Source: Perkinsus olseni
Lineage: Eukaryota; Perkinsozoa; Perkinsida; Perkinsidae
Length of the DNA: 64,000 bases
Reading direction: 5' to 3'
NCBI GenBank assembly: GCA_013115135.1
Contig: JABANP010000161.1
Span: forward strand, 39,416-103,415
Part shown: positions 1 to 17,203 of the stretch, piece by piece
Layout: each line of letters begins with the position of its first letter
Position numbering within the stretch: the first letter of the stretch is position 1
Made by a program: the position numbers and the translations under genes
Notes under the pieces: generated by a model
Told to the model about the DNA's origin: nothing
What the model saw: the letters and a program-made list of their open reading frames with translations, nothing else
Databases searched by the model: none

Positions 1-5977
<5,977 letters not shown>

Positions 5978-6249
5978 GAAGGCTGTATTTATTCATCCCG
6001 GCTCTCAAGTCGGTAGTTTATATCTTTAGTGTTCAAGTGTTGTCTACGCAATCCTGATGCATTGTGTTGCAGCAGAGTCGGGAAAGGGGGCTTGACGATG
6101 TAACTGTGCGATGTCGACCATTGTAAATTATAAAATGCGAGTGGCAGATACAGTGACGCTCGACGAGGGTTAGCGACTCACAACTTGTAACACAGAACTG
6201 CTGGACACAACATGATGCAGTCTATCAAATCTTTCGCACCATGCGGAGC

Positions 6250-6708
6250 TCATTCACCTTCTGACGGCTTCAAAGCTTCTAGTTGCGCCACAAGGTCGTC
6301 GACCTGATGTGAGGAAGAGAGGGATCGTCTGATGCCTGCCTCTGTCCTCACCTGCTGCTGGAGGTCGGCGTTTCTTCTCTTAAGATCCTCATTTTCTGCT
6401 TTTAGCTCGTCAACGTCGATCCCAGCAGGAGCGCCCAAATACTTCTTAATGTAGTCTATACCGTCAGATGGTCTGAGCCATGACAGGTAACGTAACACGG
6501 GAAGCCGAGCCTGCCGGTTTGGCAGCTAGCGGAGACGGAACAAGACCTCACGATAGCTGATCGTGCAGCCTACGATGAGGTGTTGGAGTTACCTATCGGG
6601 TTCCTCGTAGAGGCCCACCAAAACGCGAGTGAGCTGACTGACGACCCCGGTCTTCTCCAAGTATTTGCGGAACTCGTCCTTCTGGGCGTCAACGGTGCCG
6701 AGGCTCAT
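6250..6708 (-). CDS. MYCBP: c-Myc-binding protein (AMY-1) homologue, two exons
   Basis: The model is complement(join(6250..6472,6593..6708)), 112 residues. Exon 1 encodes MSLGTVDAQKDEFRKYLEKT, continuing GVVSQLTRVLVGLYEEPD, which matches the start of animal MYCBP (about 103 aa). Exon 2 continues RPSDGIDYIKKYLGAP and then a heptad-rich coiled coil (VDELKAENEDLKRRNADLQQ). The 120-nt intron starts AG|GTAACT and ends GCTCAG|A; phase 2 joining restores an Arg codon. In animals MYCBP binds Myc and AKAPs and is also linked to cilia; its role in a protist is unknown. The gene is convergent with the reductase gene. The ATG lies only 18 bp beyond a possible stop of the CW zinc finger gene upstream; see that entry for a possible splice fusion. 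Confidence 0.85.
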
Positions 6709-6726
6709 TGAATATCGATAGTGCTG

Positions 6727-7777
6727 CTAAGATCGCACCGGCCACATCCGGCATGCATTGACAAACTCAACATCGAAGCCGTGAATATGGCTCACGTTAC
6801 TGATTTTCCCCGACTTCTCAGTCGGCATCGATCTCTGGCAGCTTCCAGTCGGGCTTCGCTCTCTCGTGTCATCCTCCTCGCTTGCATCTGTCGATCGTAC
6901 ATTGATATCGGTGCTGGGCACTCACGCGCCACATGAGGCGGAAGATACTTCTGAACATTGAAATGGCTGCGTTCGCTTGAACTACGCAAATAGACCATTA
7001 CCTGAGCTGCAGCATGGAGCGAATCCGCTCGGGCCTGCGCCTCTCCTCTTCGAGGAAGCTTCTTCGGCGGTACAGCCCACCCAGGTGCGGCTTCCGGCTC
7101 TTCTCGCGGAGTTCGTCGGAAAAGCTCCAGCAGTTCGGGCCAATCCACCTGACACACAATTGTTCACACTCCTCACGCCAGTTCCGCCTACGAAGTTGGC
7201 ACTGAGGTCCTCGAGCTGCTTGTCTGAAAGTTTGCGTAACATGTCTCGGGCTCGATCGTATTCGGCCGTGTAAATCTTCCTAGCCGCAGCAGGCCCACTC
7301 TGTGACGCCTCCTAAGCAAGAGGGTTGGTGCTATGCCAACACATACGGCGATCTCACTCTCGATGGCGTTGCCGCCGCTGCGACAGGCTCAGTCTTGGGA
7401 GTGCTGCTCGCAGCGGTGAATGGACTCGGAGAGCCCTGCGCTGTTTCCGAGTCTGGGGTATAGGCCATGTCCATAGACTCGGGCTCAGCAGGGATATCGC
7501 AGCTGTTATACCTCGGGTTGGGATTCAAGGAACAGAACCTTAAGGCACATCTCGAGCGCGCTTGCCGCTAGCTGCTTTCTCACCATCTCTGCGGAAGATG
7601 TTCTGCGCTAGAGATTCTCCTCCACTTCTTGCACTTATCGCACTGGACCCAGGTGAGGATCTCACGGGCGACAGCTGCGCTACCCTCCGGCGAGGAGAGG
7701 CTAGTAGAAGGCCCATCGGGCGTTTGGGCTGACCGCCGTCCCGACCGGGTTGACCGAGATTCCGACGGTACAGACAT
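6727..7777 (-). CDS. CW-type zinc finger protein, multi-exon
   Basis: Exons on the minus strand, in coding order: 7777-7584, 7538-7358, 7311-7192, 7148-7002, 6950-6926, then 6887 onward. Introns are 45, 46, 43, 51 and 38 nt with GT-AG ends. The CW domain spans exons 1 and 2: WVQCDKCKKWRRI, then W-FCSLNPNPRYNSCDIPAEPE with its four zinc-binding cysteines and the conserved tryptophans; CW domains read methylated histone H3K4. The remainder is Ser/Pro-rich, then a charged segment (IYTAEYDRARDMLRKLSDKQ). The 3' end is uncertain. Without the 38-nt intron the frame ends at 6792; with it, it ends at 6727 or could be spliced into the MYCBP exon. I infer a chromatin-associated role. The start at 7777 is the first ATG of the open frame. 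Confidence 0.7.
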
Positions 7778-7875
7778 GGGACACGAACTACAACGAACTC
7801 ACCGCTGGAGCCTCCCGAACCGGTCTGATTGAAGCACTGTAAAGCAACCTTGGCGTAATGAACAGCAGTGTATAG

Positions 7876-9124
7876 TCATGTTGACACGTCCAGCGAGTGG
7901 ACTACCGATAGTGCTACGAATACTAAACTGTACATGATCAACAGCGCTATGCCGGCACCGCGAGTAAGCGCTCCGGTTTACACGCCATGAGATCACGAAC
8001 GTGGCCAAGAAGGCTAATAAAGACCATTGAAGAGCCGCCAGAGCTGCCTGCAGAAAGAGAGGATGGCCCTGGAATAACGGTGGTTGTATCGTCCACACGA
8101 GGCCGAGTCCGAGACCGATGTTGGCTACTTGCGCGCCCAAAGCGTTGCTCATTGCCATTGAAGATTCTGACATACTTGCCAGGCGGAGAGCATTGGATAT
8201 GTCTGGGAGCTCAGCTGTGAGGGAGACCACGAACATCGCCACGAAGCCAGGGTGACCGGTCACCCAACCGTCAACCACTCGGGTGAGGATGAATGCACTA
8301 GTGCTCATCCAAACGACTGAGACGATGCAGCCAAGCCATTGATGGGCAGAGTTGTCCATGGGAGATATCGAGTTCAGCGACGCCTCCACCGGCCAAGCAA
8401 CGAATGACGCTACCGCCATCACGGTGCCATTATCGTCTCCTGGCAAATCTGACAAACCACTGATAGTCACGTGCGAAACAGCAGTGCACCCTGAGCAGGT
8501 CGACCCGGCTGAATCGTCCAAGTGACGACCATCGGGAAGTAACAGTAGCGGATCTTCCTCATCACTACAGGAAGCCTCCTTGGTTAACGTTGAGGCATAG
8601 ATCGCATAGACGGCGACCATGGCCGCGGCTGCAAGCCTCAGCCAGAGCACGCTCTGCAGGATAGTAGTGCCAGACAGTATTACTATTAGAACGAAGTAAT
8701 AACGAACCTCTCGAAACAACGGCTCCACTTGGAGGACGATAGGTTGGGTTGATCGCAGACTCATTAGGCCAGGGATGAGCAGGCAGGCAATGACTCCAGA
8801 ACCGAGCATAACGCAGACAGCGAGGACGGTGCCGCGCTGAGTGCCTGCCATTGATGCTACAACGCTGACGGTGATCTCGGGGCCGGCAGTTGCGATTGAT
8901 AAGAACGAGGCACCGGCGACGTCCTTCGGGATCTTCCACTTCTCGCACAGGCTCACCACGCTGCAAAAACGATCGTGAGAAAAGATGATAGAGACTCAGC
9001 CGACCCCGCCACACTACTTTCGGCAAAGATGTTTGGAAGACACTGCAAGGCCACACGTCGCGGCAACGGCTGCGCAGATCTCTGCAGGTAGATGATACCG
9101 GTAAGGTAGGACATTGCTAAACAT
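7876..9124 (-). CDS. K+-dependent Na+/Ca2+ exchanger-like protein (CaCA superfamily), one frameshift
   Basis: The model is complement(join(7876..8960,9018..9124)), with a 57-nt intron (AAA|GTAGTG ... TTTTTGCAG|C). The alpha-1 repeat is DVAGASFLSIATAGPEITVS. It is followed by hydrophobic helices, a loop starting PLFREVRYYF typical of NCKX, an acidic cytosolic loop, then the alpha-2 repeat (ELPDISNALRLASMSESSMA, then SNALGAQVANIGLGLGL). Such exchangers move Ca2+ out of the cytosol against Na+ and K+. The expected last helix (GIALLIMYSLVFVALSV) lies in another frame, reached if one A is dropped from the AAA run near 7977-7979; it ends at TGA 7876-7878. Without the shift the frame runs to 7799 with an unlikely tail. 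The first exon (MFSNVLPYRYHL...) is my choice and less certain. The gene is transcribed divergently from RMC1. Confidence 0.75.
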
Positions 9125-9463
9125 AGTTCTGAACTTCACCTCCTTTGCGATGATTCCTTCACTTGCCCATCTTGCTGTGCTTGAACTTCCTCAACGGCAC
9201 TTCTCTACCGTGGCTGACCATCGCGTTCAGCATTGCTCGGTGGTTTCTCTGAAACACTGGGCTCCAGTGGCTGGAGAGGTGTAATGGTCCTTCAATGGTT
9301 CAATATTCGACGGCAATAATCGATCCCATGATCGGTCTGTACATGTTGTTAAAGTCTATCCTAGTGAGCTGAGTGGGCCCCAGTTCTTGTTCTTGCTGGG
9401 TCATGCTGCGTGCACACAAGAATCTTCAAAGTACGTTACTCGCCTTTTAGTTGCTCTCCCAGG
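9125..9463. promoter_or_regulatory. Divergent intergenic region between the exchanger gene and RMC1
   Basis: About 340 bp separates the two divergent start codons (9124 on minus, 9464 on plus). It must hold both promoters unless one transcript starts further away. I see no convincing TATA box. A pyrimidine-rich AG stretch (CGCCTTTTAG at about 9441-9450 and CTCTCCCAG at 9454-9462) lies directly before the plus-strand ATG and could be a trans-splice acceptor; this is inference. Confidence 0.4.
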
Positions 9464-11683
9464 ATGGATGACTCGGTGACGACAAGCGACGAGGAGAGAG
9501 TCCCGCCTCCGGAGCCTCCAGCAGACCTGCCGATCGATCTGCCACTTGCGTTCAACTAATCCGCCGAGTACGTGGCCTGTCGAGAGGAGATTGAAAGTTT
9601 TTATTTGGACCACGGAGGTGATAGGGTCGTACACGTGCCCAAAGGCAGGGAGGGCTTCTCGGTCGTCGAACTGGGGCAAGGCAACTCTGGGCCGAGGTAC
9701 GTCTCGGTTCCTGATGGAGCATCTCTCGCTGAACGTGTACCGGTGAGAGTATCGCCTTGTGGTAATTTCTTTGCCTACGCCACCGACGGTCCAACGCCGC
9801 AGCTGCTGATCGCTAGAATCGGCAACCCGTCGGTCAGGATGATCGAGGTACCGCTGGCGCCTGGTGTCAGAATTGACACTATCGTTGATGTCCTGTGGGT
9901 GCAGCATGGAGAGGCTGCTGCTGGTGTGCCGTCAGAACCCAACACTACTCTGCCTATCGTGCTGGACTCGTACATGCTTGTAGTGGTGTCTCATACCTCA
10001 CTCGATGTCCTGCGGCTCTCTTCTGCATTGAAGTTTGCAAAGCCGCTTCGACGCTTCCCTCTCTCTGGCACTAGTAGTCGCAGTGGCAGCAGTAGCGGCT
10101 CTAGGGCTCACTCGTCAAGTACTGTCCGTCACGTTTGGTATGAGCCTGATAGTGGCATTTGCGTCCTTTGTATCAATCAGAGGACCCTACAGCCGTTCGA
10201 CCTCAAGCCACACCTCAGGAACCCGCAACTGCCGGCGGTGTCTCCAAAATCGACTAAGGCCACCATCGCTGTGAAAATGCCCAAATTTGATCTTTACCCG
10301 GCGGATGTGCACAACCCTCGTGATTGCGTTGATGAGGTGTCTCTTCTTCGGATAGACTCGGTTGCAAGTTCGACCTCTCGCAAGCTAGTTGCCGGTACCT
10401 ACATCTGCCATGTTGATAGTGCGGCCGGCCGGCTCTCGTTGAGGAATCTGTCGGTCAGTGGGCTAGCAAGTCCCGAACATGACGCGGTGATTCAACTCCC
10501 GGCCCTTGCCAGATCCACGGCAGGCAAGACGCCAGCGGTAGCGGTGCATGTCGTTGATGGTCTTGTATGCGTCTCGCGGTCTCCGGGAACCTCAAAGGCT
10601 GTATTGCCCACCTGGTATATCTATGACATCTATGCTCGAGGCGGCGGGCGGTCGTTGCCTTTGGTCCCGCCGTTCAGGCTAGAGTATCCTGGTGGGATGC
10701 AGTCCACAGCGATGCTGCGGTCCTCCCAGAACAATTATGTCGTCTTGGGTGACGAGAAGCACATTATGGTCTATGGCTTAGAGCTCAGGCCTCGTCCATT
10801 CGCTGCGGATTTGATGAACATGTCTATGTTGGAAATTACCACAGTTTTGCTCAGACGCCAGGGGTGCCGCGAGGAGCTATGCCAAACCTTGAAGTACTTC
10901 CTGAGCGTTAGAGACCCATCTCCAACACTCGAGGAGCTTGCGTATATTTTTGATGCGGCCAATGCATCCTATCGGGAGTGTATCGAGCGGACTCCTCTCC
11001 TTGGTGGCGAAAGCGGGGCCATGGTGAGCTTAGCCAGGCTACTGGAGTCTGCTGGCAGCCGCACGATACTTACCGAGGTGGACGCTGTCGATTGTGTTTT
11101 TCATCCTGTTTTATGTTCGTTGTTGCCCGACTGCCCCCAGCCTCCTCTGGCACCGGGGTCTTCGGAGCTTCTTCGGTATGGACTCGATCACAGCCGTGAA
11201 TCATGCCGCCTGACGGAAGTGCAGAGATTGGTGTCGCAAGTGTTGATCTTTTGCCGGTCGCTGTTGGCTCTTTCGGTTTACCCTCATAGAAGGGTACAAC
11301 TCTTCCTTTTCGATCTTTGCGTTGTGGCGCATCAGCAGCATTTGTTGCAGCAGCTACTGCACTATCACGTTCTCCTGGACTCAGTGGAGATTGTTGAACG
11401 CCTCGACATCATGTGGAGGTACGAGAACGCAGAGTCTGGTACGCGGAAAGTCCGGTGGAGTCAACAATGCATGATGGATATGGCCTGGAGATTACTCAAC
11501 ACGCGTTCGGCCACTCCGAGGCTGACGGAGCTGCTTACTGAGGCTCTTCTGGATGGCGGAGATCCGGCTGATGCCATTTCGTTTTTGAGACAACACACAG
11601 AGCAAGGAGGGTCCAATGTTCCCTTGGTGGATGTCCTGGAGAAGGCAGAGCAACTTGTCGCGGAAGGGAAGGTAGTATTTTAG
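9464..11683 (+). CDS. RMC1: RMC1/Mic1 (C18orf8) homologue, regulator of the MON1-CCZ1 complex
   Basis: A 703-codon frame ends at TAG 11681-11683. The N-terminal half looks like a beta-propeller; AVHVVDGLVCVSRSPGT followed by a YIYDIYARG strand matches the animal pattern NVVDNLVVV...FDI. The C-terminal half has the helical Mic1 domain: LMNMSMLEITTVLLRRQGCR, then LLQQLLHYHVLLDS, close to animal FLQYHVLSDS. In animals RMC1 is a subunit of the Mon1-Ccz1 Rab7 exchange factor on late endosomes. The ATG at 9464 is in the same frame, but an in-frame TAA lies at 9557-9559. A 95-nt intron (donor TCG|GTGACG at about 9475, branch-like CTAAT, acceptor CCGAG before TACGTGG) would remove the stop and keep the frame. 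Otherwise translation starts further downstream. Confidence 0.75.
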
Positions 11684-12706
11684 GTGGATAGAGTTTTGGC
11701 GTGCTGATGGCGGCAGGGGCTAGCCAATGTAAGCTCTGCTATATAATGATACCACACCTTGATGAGATCTCATCCGTGTCTCTGCTAGACTTTATCGTGC
11801 CTTGATACACTGTTTCAAGCGAATTCAGAGTCTGTCTATCTGAGAGCATACCACCACACATACGGTGTCTCCTACGTGGAAGCTCTCCTGATGCTTCGAC
11901 ACTGCTCTAGTCTTCTCCCGCGTATAACCGACCGACACGCCTTCGGCCGTATCACAGACTCTGTCGTTGCCGGAGCTAGCCCTTGCCTCGTTGTAGATCC
12001 TCGTTGTATCCCCTCACTCCCTTTCAGTACGATGCACGCCTGGTTCATTCCCTCGCCGGAGACGCCCGTCAGTGGCGGACAGACGCTCGCCTGGCGACAC
12101 GGATGTCACGGTTGCGCTTGCAAACAACATCGACTGCTCCCAGCGCTGCCTCTGTCCTGGTAGGCCCGTGGTTATCGAGAGATCGGGAACATCGAGAACA
12201 CATCGAGAACACATGTTATTAGGAGATTATCGACTGGGTTCCGCTCTTCGTAGTTGCTAATAGTAGTCGTCCACTGAGTTGAGTGTCGCTCGTTGGTGGG
12301 GGTCAGTAGTACCAACGTTTCGTCAGATCGTATCACCGGAGGCGCACTTTACCTAAAGAGCTCATCATTCCTGCTGTCTCAGGCCTCTTTGATGCCCAAC
12401 GATGGTGGATGCGAGAAGTGGCTCCCAGAGTTGCGCGAAGGCGATCCTCTTAGCGCCGACAGTGCCTGAGTTCACATGCTTCGTTTGCTTCCATTGCGTT
12501 GTACCATTCCCGACTGTATAAGAATCATTGTTTCTTCGCGTGCGCCAACTGCTGCATTTTGTTCGGCAGTTCCACTGCTCGAAAGATTCGCGATCGTCGG
12601 ATATTCGATTATTTTGGCGGCCTCTTATTACAAGTATTTTTGTTGCAGAATCATTTCCGCCCTGGAACTTCCACCTTATCGATGCAGTACTCCTTTCTCC
12701 ATCCCA
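11684..12706. other. Intergenic region, no gene recognised
   Basis: This is about 1 kb between the RMC1 stop and the next gene. Several overlapping short frames occur, none with a recognisable domain or splice-supported continuation. An AT-rich stretch at 11740-11755 (TATATAATGATACC) could belong to the RMC1 3' UTR. Confidence 0.5.
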
Positions 12707-13472
12707 ATGTTAACCTTCACCCGCTTCTCTCTCTCAGTGGGACTCGTCGCAGGAGCTTCTCCCGAAACGGGCAACTTCCGCCTCTTCAGTCCTGTATCTG
12801 AGGTGAACTCTCGAGTTGTACCTGAAGGATGTACTCTGTTCATGGTGATATTTTCTTAGCCTCCGCCGCCGATCGCCACGGCGAAGGACCCTCAGGGGGA
12901 TGCAGTGGATGTGAGTCGTCGGGATGCTGCTGTAGTATTAACTTTCTGTTACAGATCAGACTGGACGATGACACGTGCTACTTCGATTACGGCAAAGGAA
13001 ATCTAACGCTCTCCTTCTCGATTCAATTCGATGATTATGGAGTTGGGGCAAATTACTATGACGACGGTTACAGCTTCAGCATGAAGTGAGACTTTCTATC
13101 GTTGGCAGATAGTAGCGTATGTCGAAGGGACTCGGTAGTTTCTCCCGCAAATGTGGCGTCTTCAGGGAATCTTTCCATGATCGATCGTTTGTCTTCTATC
13201 ATACTCCAGAAGATTTCCATTCTGCCAGTGGTCCTACCAAAGAGATTGAGGCTGAGTTCAAATCCGTAAACCCCTTCCATCATCTGAAAAAGACCGCTCT
13301 ATCCTATCTTAAGCCCGAACCACACTGCGAAGGCTTGTTCTATAAAATTATGTCCATGCCCCCGAAGAGCTACAAGAAAGGCGCAGAAGGGTTCCTCAAA
13401 TTTCTGAGGGCCACGGACAGTAAGCGACTCAAGAAAATCGCGAAGTGGAACGAGAAAAAGGCTAAGAAATGA
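12707..13472 (+). CDS. Small basic secreted protein, four exons, function unknown
   Basis: The model is join(12707..12802,12860..12910,12955..13085,13166..13472), 194 residues. The introns are 57, 44, 57-like and 80 nt class (57, 44 and 80 nt), all GT-AG, in phases 0, 0 and 2, and every junction keeps the frame open. Exon 1 gives a signal-peptide-like start (MLTFTRFSLSVGLVAGASPE). The middle has a Cys-containing, beta-rich, acidic segment (IRLDDDTCYFDYGKGN, then FDDYGVGANYYDDGY). The C-terminus is strongly basic (KRLKKIAKWNEKKAKK). I recognise no known domain. Lineage-specific small secreted families are common in Perkinsus-like parasites, so this may be one; that is inference. A downstream ATG at 13119 would give a 117-aa frame but ignores the good exon-intron structure. 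Confidence 0.6.
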
Positions 13473-15042
13473 GCCATCTTTCGTGTGATTCATTGTTGTT
13501 GATGTGATGTTGAAGGCCTTATCTTGTGCTCCAAGTCTATCAATAACGCGCGTCCTCTGGGCCTGATCCTTCTGCTAGCCGGACTGGCCTACATACAACT
13601 TTGAGGTACCTGGGCGTGGACCCCACAGTGGAATTCCCGCTAGCTCTAGGTCGTAGTTGTATATTATATTGGCTCCGATCGTGACTAAGATAATCTTTGC
13701 TGCATCTCTTGCATTCTTTTTTTTAATACTCAACCTCTTTGAATCAGACGTACGCGGTGATCCGATTAGTACTGGAACCGCCGTCGTTGGTCTATTCTGC
13801 CTCAGAGCTTCTGAGTCCGCTGCACTGTAGAGTCTGCGGGAATTTCGCCGTTCAACTCACCGGTGTTTGACGAGCTTATCTATATAGCGGATACAGCGAG
13901 GACCCCGACCTAGCTTACACTCACTAGAAGTCTCGATGGCGCATCGTGATCCATGCGCCAGTATGCTCGAACTGAATGTACTGTGGCAGTGCAACTTCCC
14001 AGGAGAACGCGACCGGTCCAACGTGTCTAGGGAGGATCGCGAAGAAAATCAGCCACATCAACATCGACGGACTTTAGCTGTTTTACTTCCGTAGCGAGTG
14101 AGCTTACAAGCTGATATAAGAGATGCCGGATGGGGCACAGAATCTAGTGGTCTATACGAGAAATTCTCCGGTTGAAAGATCGCATTCCTTGTAGCTTACG
14201 TTGGGGGAAAGTACATCCTATCTGCGTCAGGATCTCCTTCCGGACGGTCGGCCGCTCCAGGTTGAGAAGATCATGAGTATGCCCCGTTGATGTTAGACTC
14301 GCGGTTCAAATGGAAGCCACTGAACCCATAGTATTGGGACATCGCCCAGCCGCCAAACGTTTGCGGTGGAGAGGGATGCTTGGTCACTTGTTCAGGCCAG
14401 GTAGTTCAGTTCTACCTCGTGTCCGGTATGATAGCAGTACGCAGGCTTGAAACATAAGCTAATCTCTTTCGTAGTTCCAGCTTTGTGTGAGTCACTGTTG
14501 CCCCACGCTGGGATATAGCTGCTTTGAAACTGTCATTGACGGCAGGAATCTAAGGAATCGCTCCTTACTATTGGACTGCCACAGTGGGAGTCAGTGGATA
14601 ATCACATTTCTCTCCCCAGACGACGAGTACGGTTAGCAGTCATGGCAAACAAGGCAGGCTTTTTTGGTTGATCCTTTTAGGCCGAGCTATCCTTATTGTG
14701 TCGCTTTGCTCGCGGAATTGTTAGTCATTTGACCATTAAGAACGCTACTCTGGTTTTACTAGGACACATAATGCGCTAACATACAGCTTACACACGGAAC
14801 TTCAATTCTTCGCGTAGATGTCACCTAGCCTCGAACCTATTCGTATAGGGTCGACTCAGCAGAATAACGCTGAAGGGATAGCACAGCCGGTGATACGGCA
14901 CGTGGAGCGATGCTCAATATCGCGGCTCGTCCGAAGTGAGTTATATCCGATGGTGAATACTTGTAATCGCCGCGCCACGCTTTTCGTCGGGAATTTCCTC
15001 GTTATATGCTTCTCGTATGGGAATAAAATTTATGCATTATTA
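13473..15042. other. Intergenic region, no gene recognised
   Basis: About 1.5 kb with stops in all frames, apart from a 121-codon plus-strand frame (14818-15183) that has no recognisable motif and runs into the 498-bp duplication. I see no promoter, RNA gene or repeat that I can support. Confidence 0.5.
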
Positions 15043-16036
15043 CAATCCCGCTTTGCTACGCACTCGTGTAAACTCAAGACCGCAGAACTCATGGGCGGAG
15101 AAGGCAGAATTGCTACTTGGGTAGCTGCCGAGCACGACGTGCTACCAGAAACCTTGTACGACGCAAGGGCTAACCGGAAGTAGGTGTTGATGGTTAACGG
15201 AGGTGGTAATCCGCATCTGCTAAACGCCCTCCGGAACCAGACACCAAACCAGTAGCCCTCTGTACACGAAGATAGTGTGAGACAGCTACCCACACCGATC
15301 ACTCAGCCCTCGGGAGGCAGCGGGTGGGTTAAATCGCGAGACACGGAGAGACCAACTGAAAAAGAGTACTACTCACACGACAACAAAACCGAGATGGTAC
15401 CGCTTCTAATAACGATGCAGATCAGGAGACCAAATGCCTGAAGCGCTAGCTTCCACACAGTACAGACACGACACACAAAAACGCACAAGGGCGTAGCTGT
15501 CTCGGTATTGTACTTCCCAGCACCAAGGTGCCTTCCAATACAATCCCGCTTTGCTACGCACTCGTGTAAACTCAAGACCGCAGAACTCATGGGCGGAGAA
15601 GGCAGAATTGCTACTTGGGTAGCTGCCGAGCACGACGTGCTACCAGAAACCTTGTACGACGCAAGGGCTAACCGGAAGTAGGTGTTGATGGTTAACGGAG
15701 GTGGTAATCCGCATCTGCTAAACGCCCTCCGGAACCAGACACCAAACCAGTAGCCCTCTGTACACGAAGATAGTGTGAGACAGCTACCCACACCGATCAC
15801 TCAGCCCTCGGGAGGCAGCGGGTGGGTTAAATCGCGAGACACGGAGAGACCAACTGAAAATAGTACTACTCACACGACAACAAAACCGAGATGGTACCGC
15901 TTCTAATAACGATGCAGATCAGGAGACCAAATGCCTGAAGCGCTAGCTTCCACACAGTACAGACACGACACACAAAAACGCACAAGGGCGTAGCTGTCTC
16001 GGTATTGTACTTCCCAGCACCAAGGTGCCTTCCAAT
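15043..16036. repeat. Tandem duplication, 498-bp unit, two copies
   Basis: The sequence 15043-15540 is repeated at 15541-16036. The copies look almost identical; one visible difference is AAAAGAGTACT at 15359 against AAATAGTACT in the second copy. The first copy joins the second directly (CCTTCCAATA|CAATCCCGC). No coding function is evident. It is either a very recent duplication or an assembly duplicate. Confidence 0.85.
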
Positions 16037-16548
16037 ACTGATTGTCGTTGTAATGCTGTAGGTGGTACTCACTGCTGCTAGTCGAATGAGCATCGCCGCT
16101 TTTCTCCGTCGCGCTAGATCCTTGAGATTTGCTCCAATCAAGGGAGAGTCGGCCTCCCGGTCCCGTCGGTTAGAAAGTCCACCACAATGAGAACATTCAT
16201 CCGAAACGAATTTTGACTTTGTCTGTCACCAGTGGTAAGGCGAGTAACGCTATATTCAGCTGTAACTCTCCTACGCGTTTACTAACCGCACGTTTCGCGC
16301 CACGGGGTGGCGCAGCGCGATTCGAGGCCTATTGGTACTAGATATTCTACTCGGCATATAACGGAAAATTTTTCATGCACCCCCTCCCCCTTCCAATGTT
16401 GAACCACTTTCGATGACATCTCGTGGGGGGCTGGCTGCGATAACATTCAACATTGTATGTGGGGACGGGGGGCGAGCTAGCACCAGGAGACAAGTATAAG
16501 AATACTGCCGCTTCCGGCCCTCCCGGAGCTCTAAAGTATTGTCAGGTT

Positions 16549-16622
16549 GGTCGTTTAGCTCAGTCGGTTAGAGCATCGTGCTAATAACGCGAGGGTCGCA
16601 GGTTCGAGCCCTGCATCGACCA
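16549..16622 (+). tRNA. tRNA-Ile (antic. AAT)
   Basis: A cloverleaf can be drawn: acceptor GGTCGTT with ATCGACC (one mismatch), D arm TAGCTCAGTCGGTTAGAGC, anticodon loop CTAATAA, T arm GCAGGTTCGAGCCCTGC, discriminator A. Internal A and B box sequences are intact. A broken copy lies at 17723-17803. Confidence 0.85.
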
Positions 16623-16855
16623 TTGACGTCTTGCTCTGACTGAGGCGACCTTCGAAGCGTCACGCAGTCGTATTCGTTGTGCACCGGAAGCCTCTCATGC
16701 CTTCAGTTCTAACGTTGAGCCGCTATTGTCGAGTTAGCTCGGCGCTTGATGACAAGATGCTGCCGATGCAGCGTTCACCAGCTAACGGCTATCCCGTTAC
16801 CACCAGATCCCCAATTATTGGGACAATCGGTAGCGAGTTCCTTCCATCGTGATGC

Positions 16856-16928
16856 GCGGCTTTGGCGCAGTAGGTAGCGCGTAGGTCTCATAATTCAAAG
16901 GTGGCGAGTTCGATCCTCGCAGGCCGCA
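16856..16928 (+). tRNA. tRNA-Met elongator-like (antic. CAT), weak anticodon stem
   Basis: The acceptor GCGGCTT pairs with AGGCCGC over seven base pairs. The D arm GCGCAGTAGGTAGCGC, the loop CTCATAA and the T arm GGCGAGTTCGATCCTCGC are present, as in eukaryotic elongator Met tRNAs. The anticodon stem (AGGT against TTCAA) pairs poorly, so it may be a decaying copy. Confidence 0.65.
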
Positions 16929-17130
16929 GTGTACGGCCACAGTGAATGAGCTGATCAATTGATCAACTCCTTTAGTAAGAGTATTCAAGTATTCTTTACC
17001 ATATTTTGTGATCACTTGTTCAGTTTTCCCTGAATTTCACGCCTGGCTGTGGTCGTACTGGGATGAGACATCTAGAGTCACGGGCGCGCGACGTACTCCC
17101 CTCCACAGGACCCGTAATCTCCGTAAACCA

Positions 17131-17203
17131 GCCCAGATAGCTCAGTTGGGAGAGCGCCAGACTGAAGATCTGGGGGTCCTCAGTTCGATCCTGGGTCTGG
17201 GCA
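17131..17203 (+). tRNA. tRNA-Phe (antic. GAA)
   Basis: The acceptor GCCCAGA pairs with TCTGGGC. D arm TAGCTCAGTTGGGAGAGC, anticodon arm CCAGACTGAAGATCTGG with GAA, T arm with GTTCGATCC, discriminator A. All stems pair well. About 90 bp of its 5' flank is repeated at 19360-19449, where the tRNA itself stops after GCCCAGA. Confidence 0.92.

Noticed and set aside
7799..7875. Extension of the exchanger to 7799, only 21 bp from the CW gene ATG, as evidence for an operon
   Set aside because: The conserved final helix lies in another frame that ends at 7876, so the extension is probably not coding and the spacing is about 100 bp.
14818..15183. 121-codon frame upstream of the 498-bp duplication
   Set aside because: Its second half is the duplicated non-coding unit; no domain or paralogue is evident.
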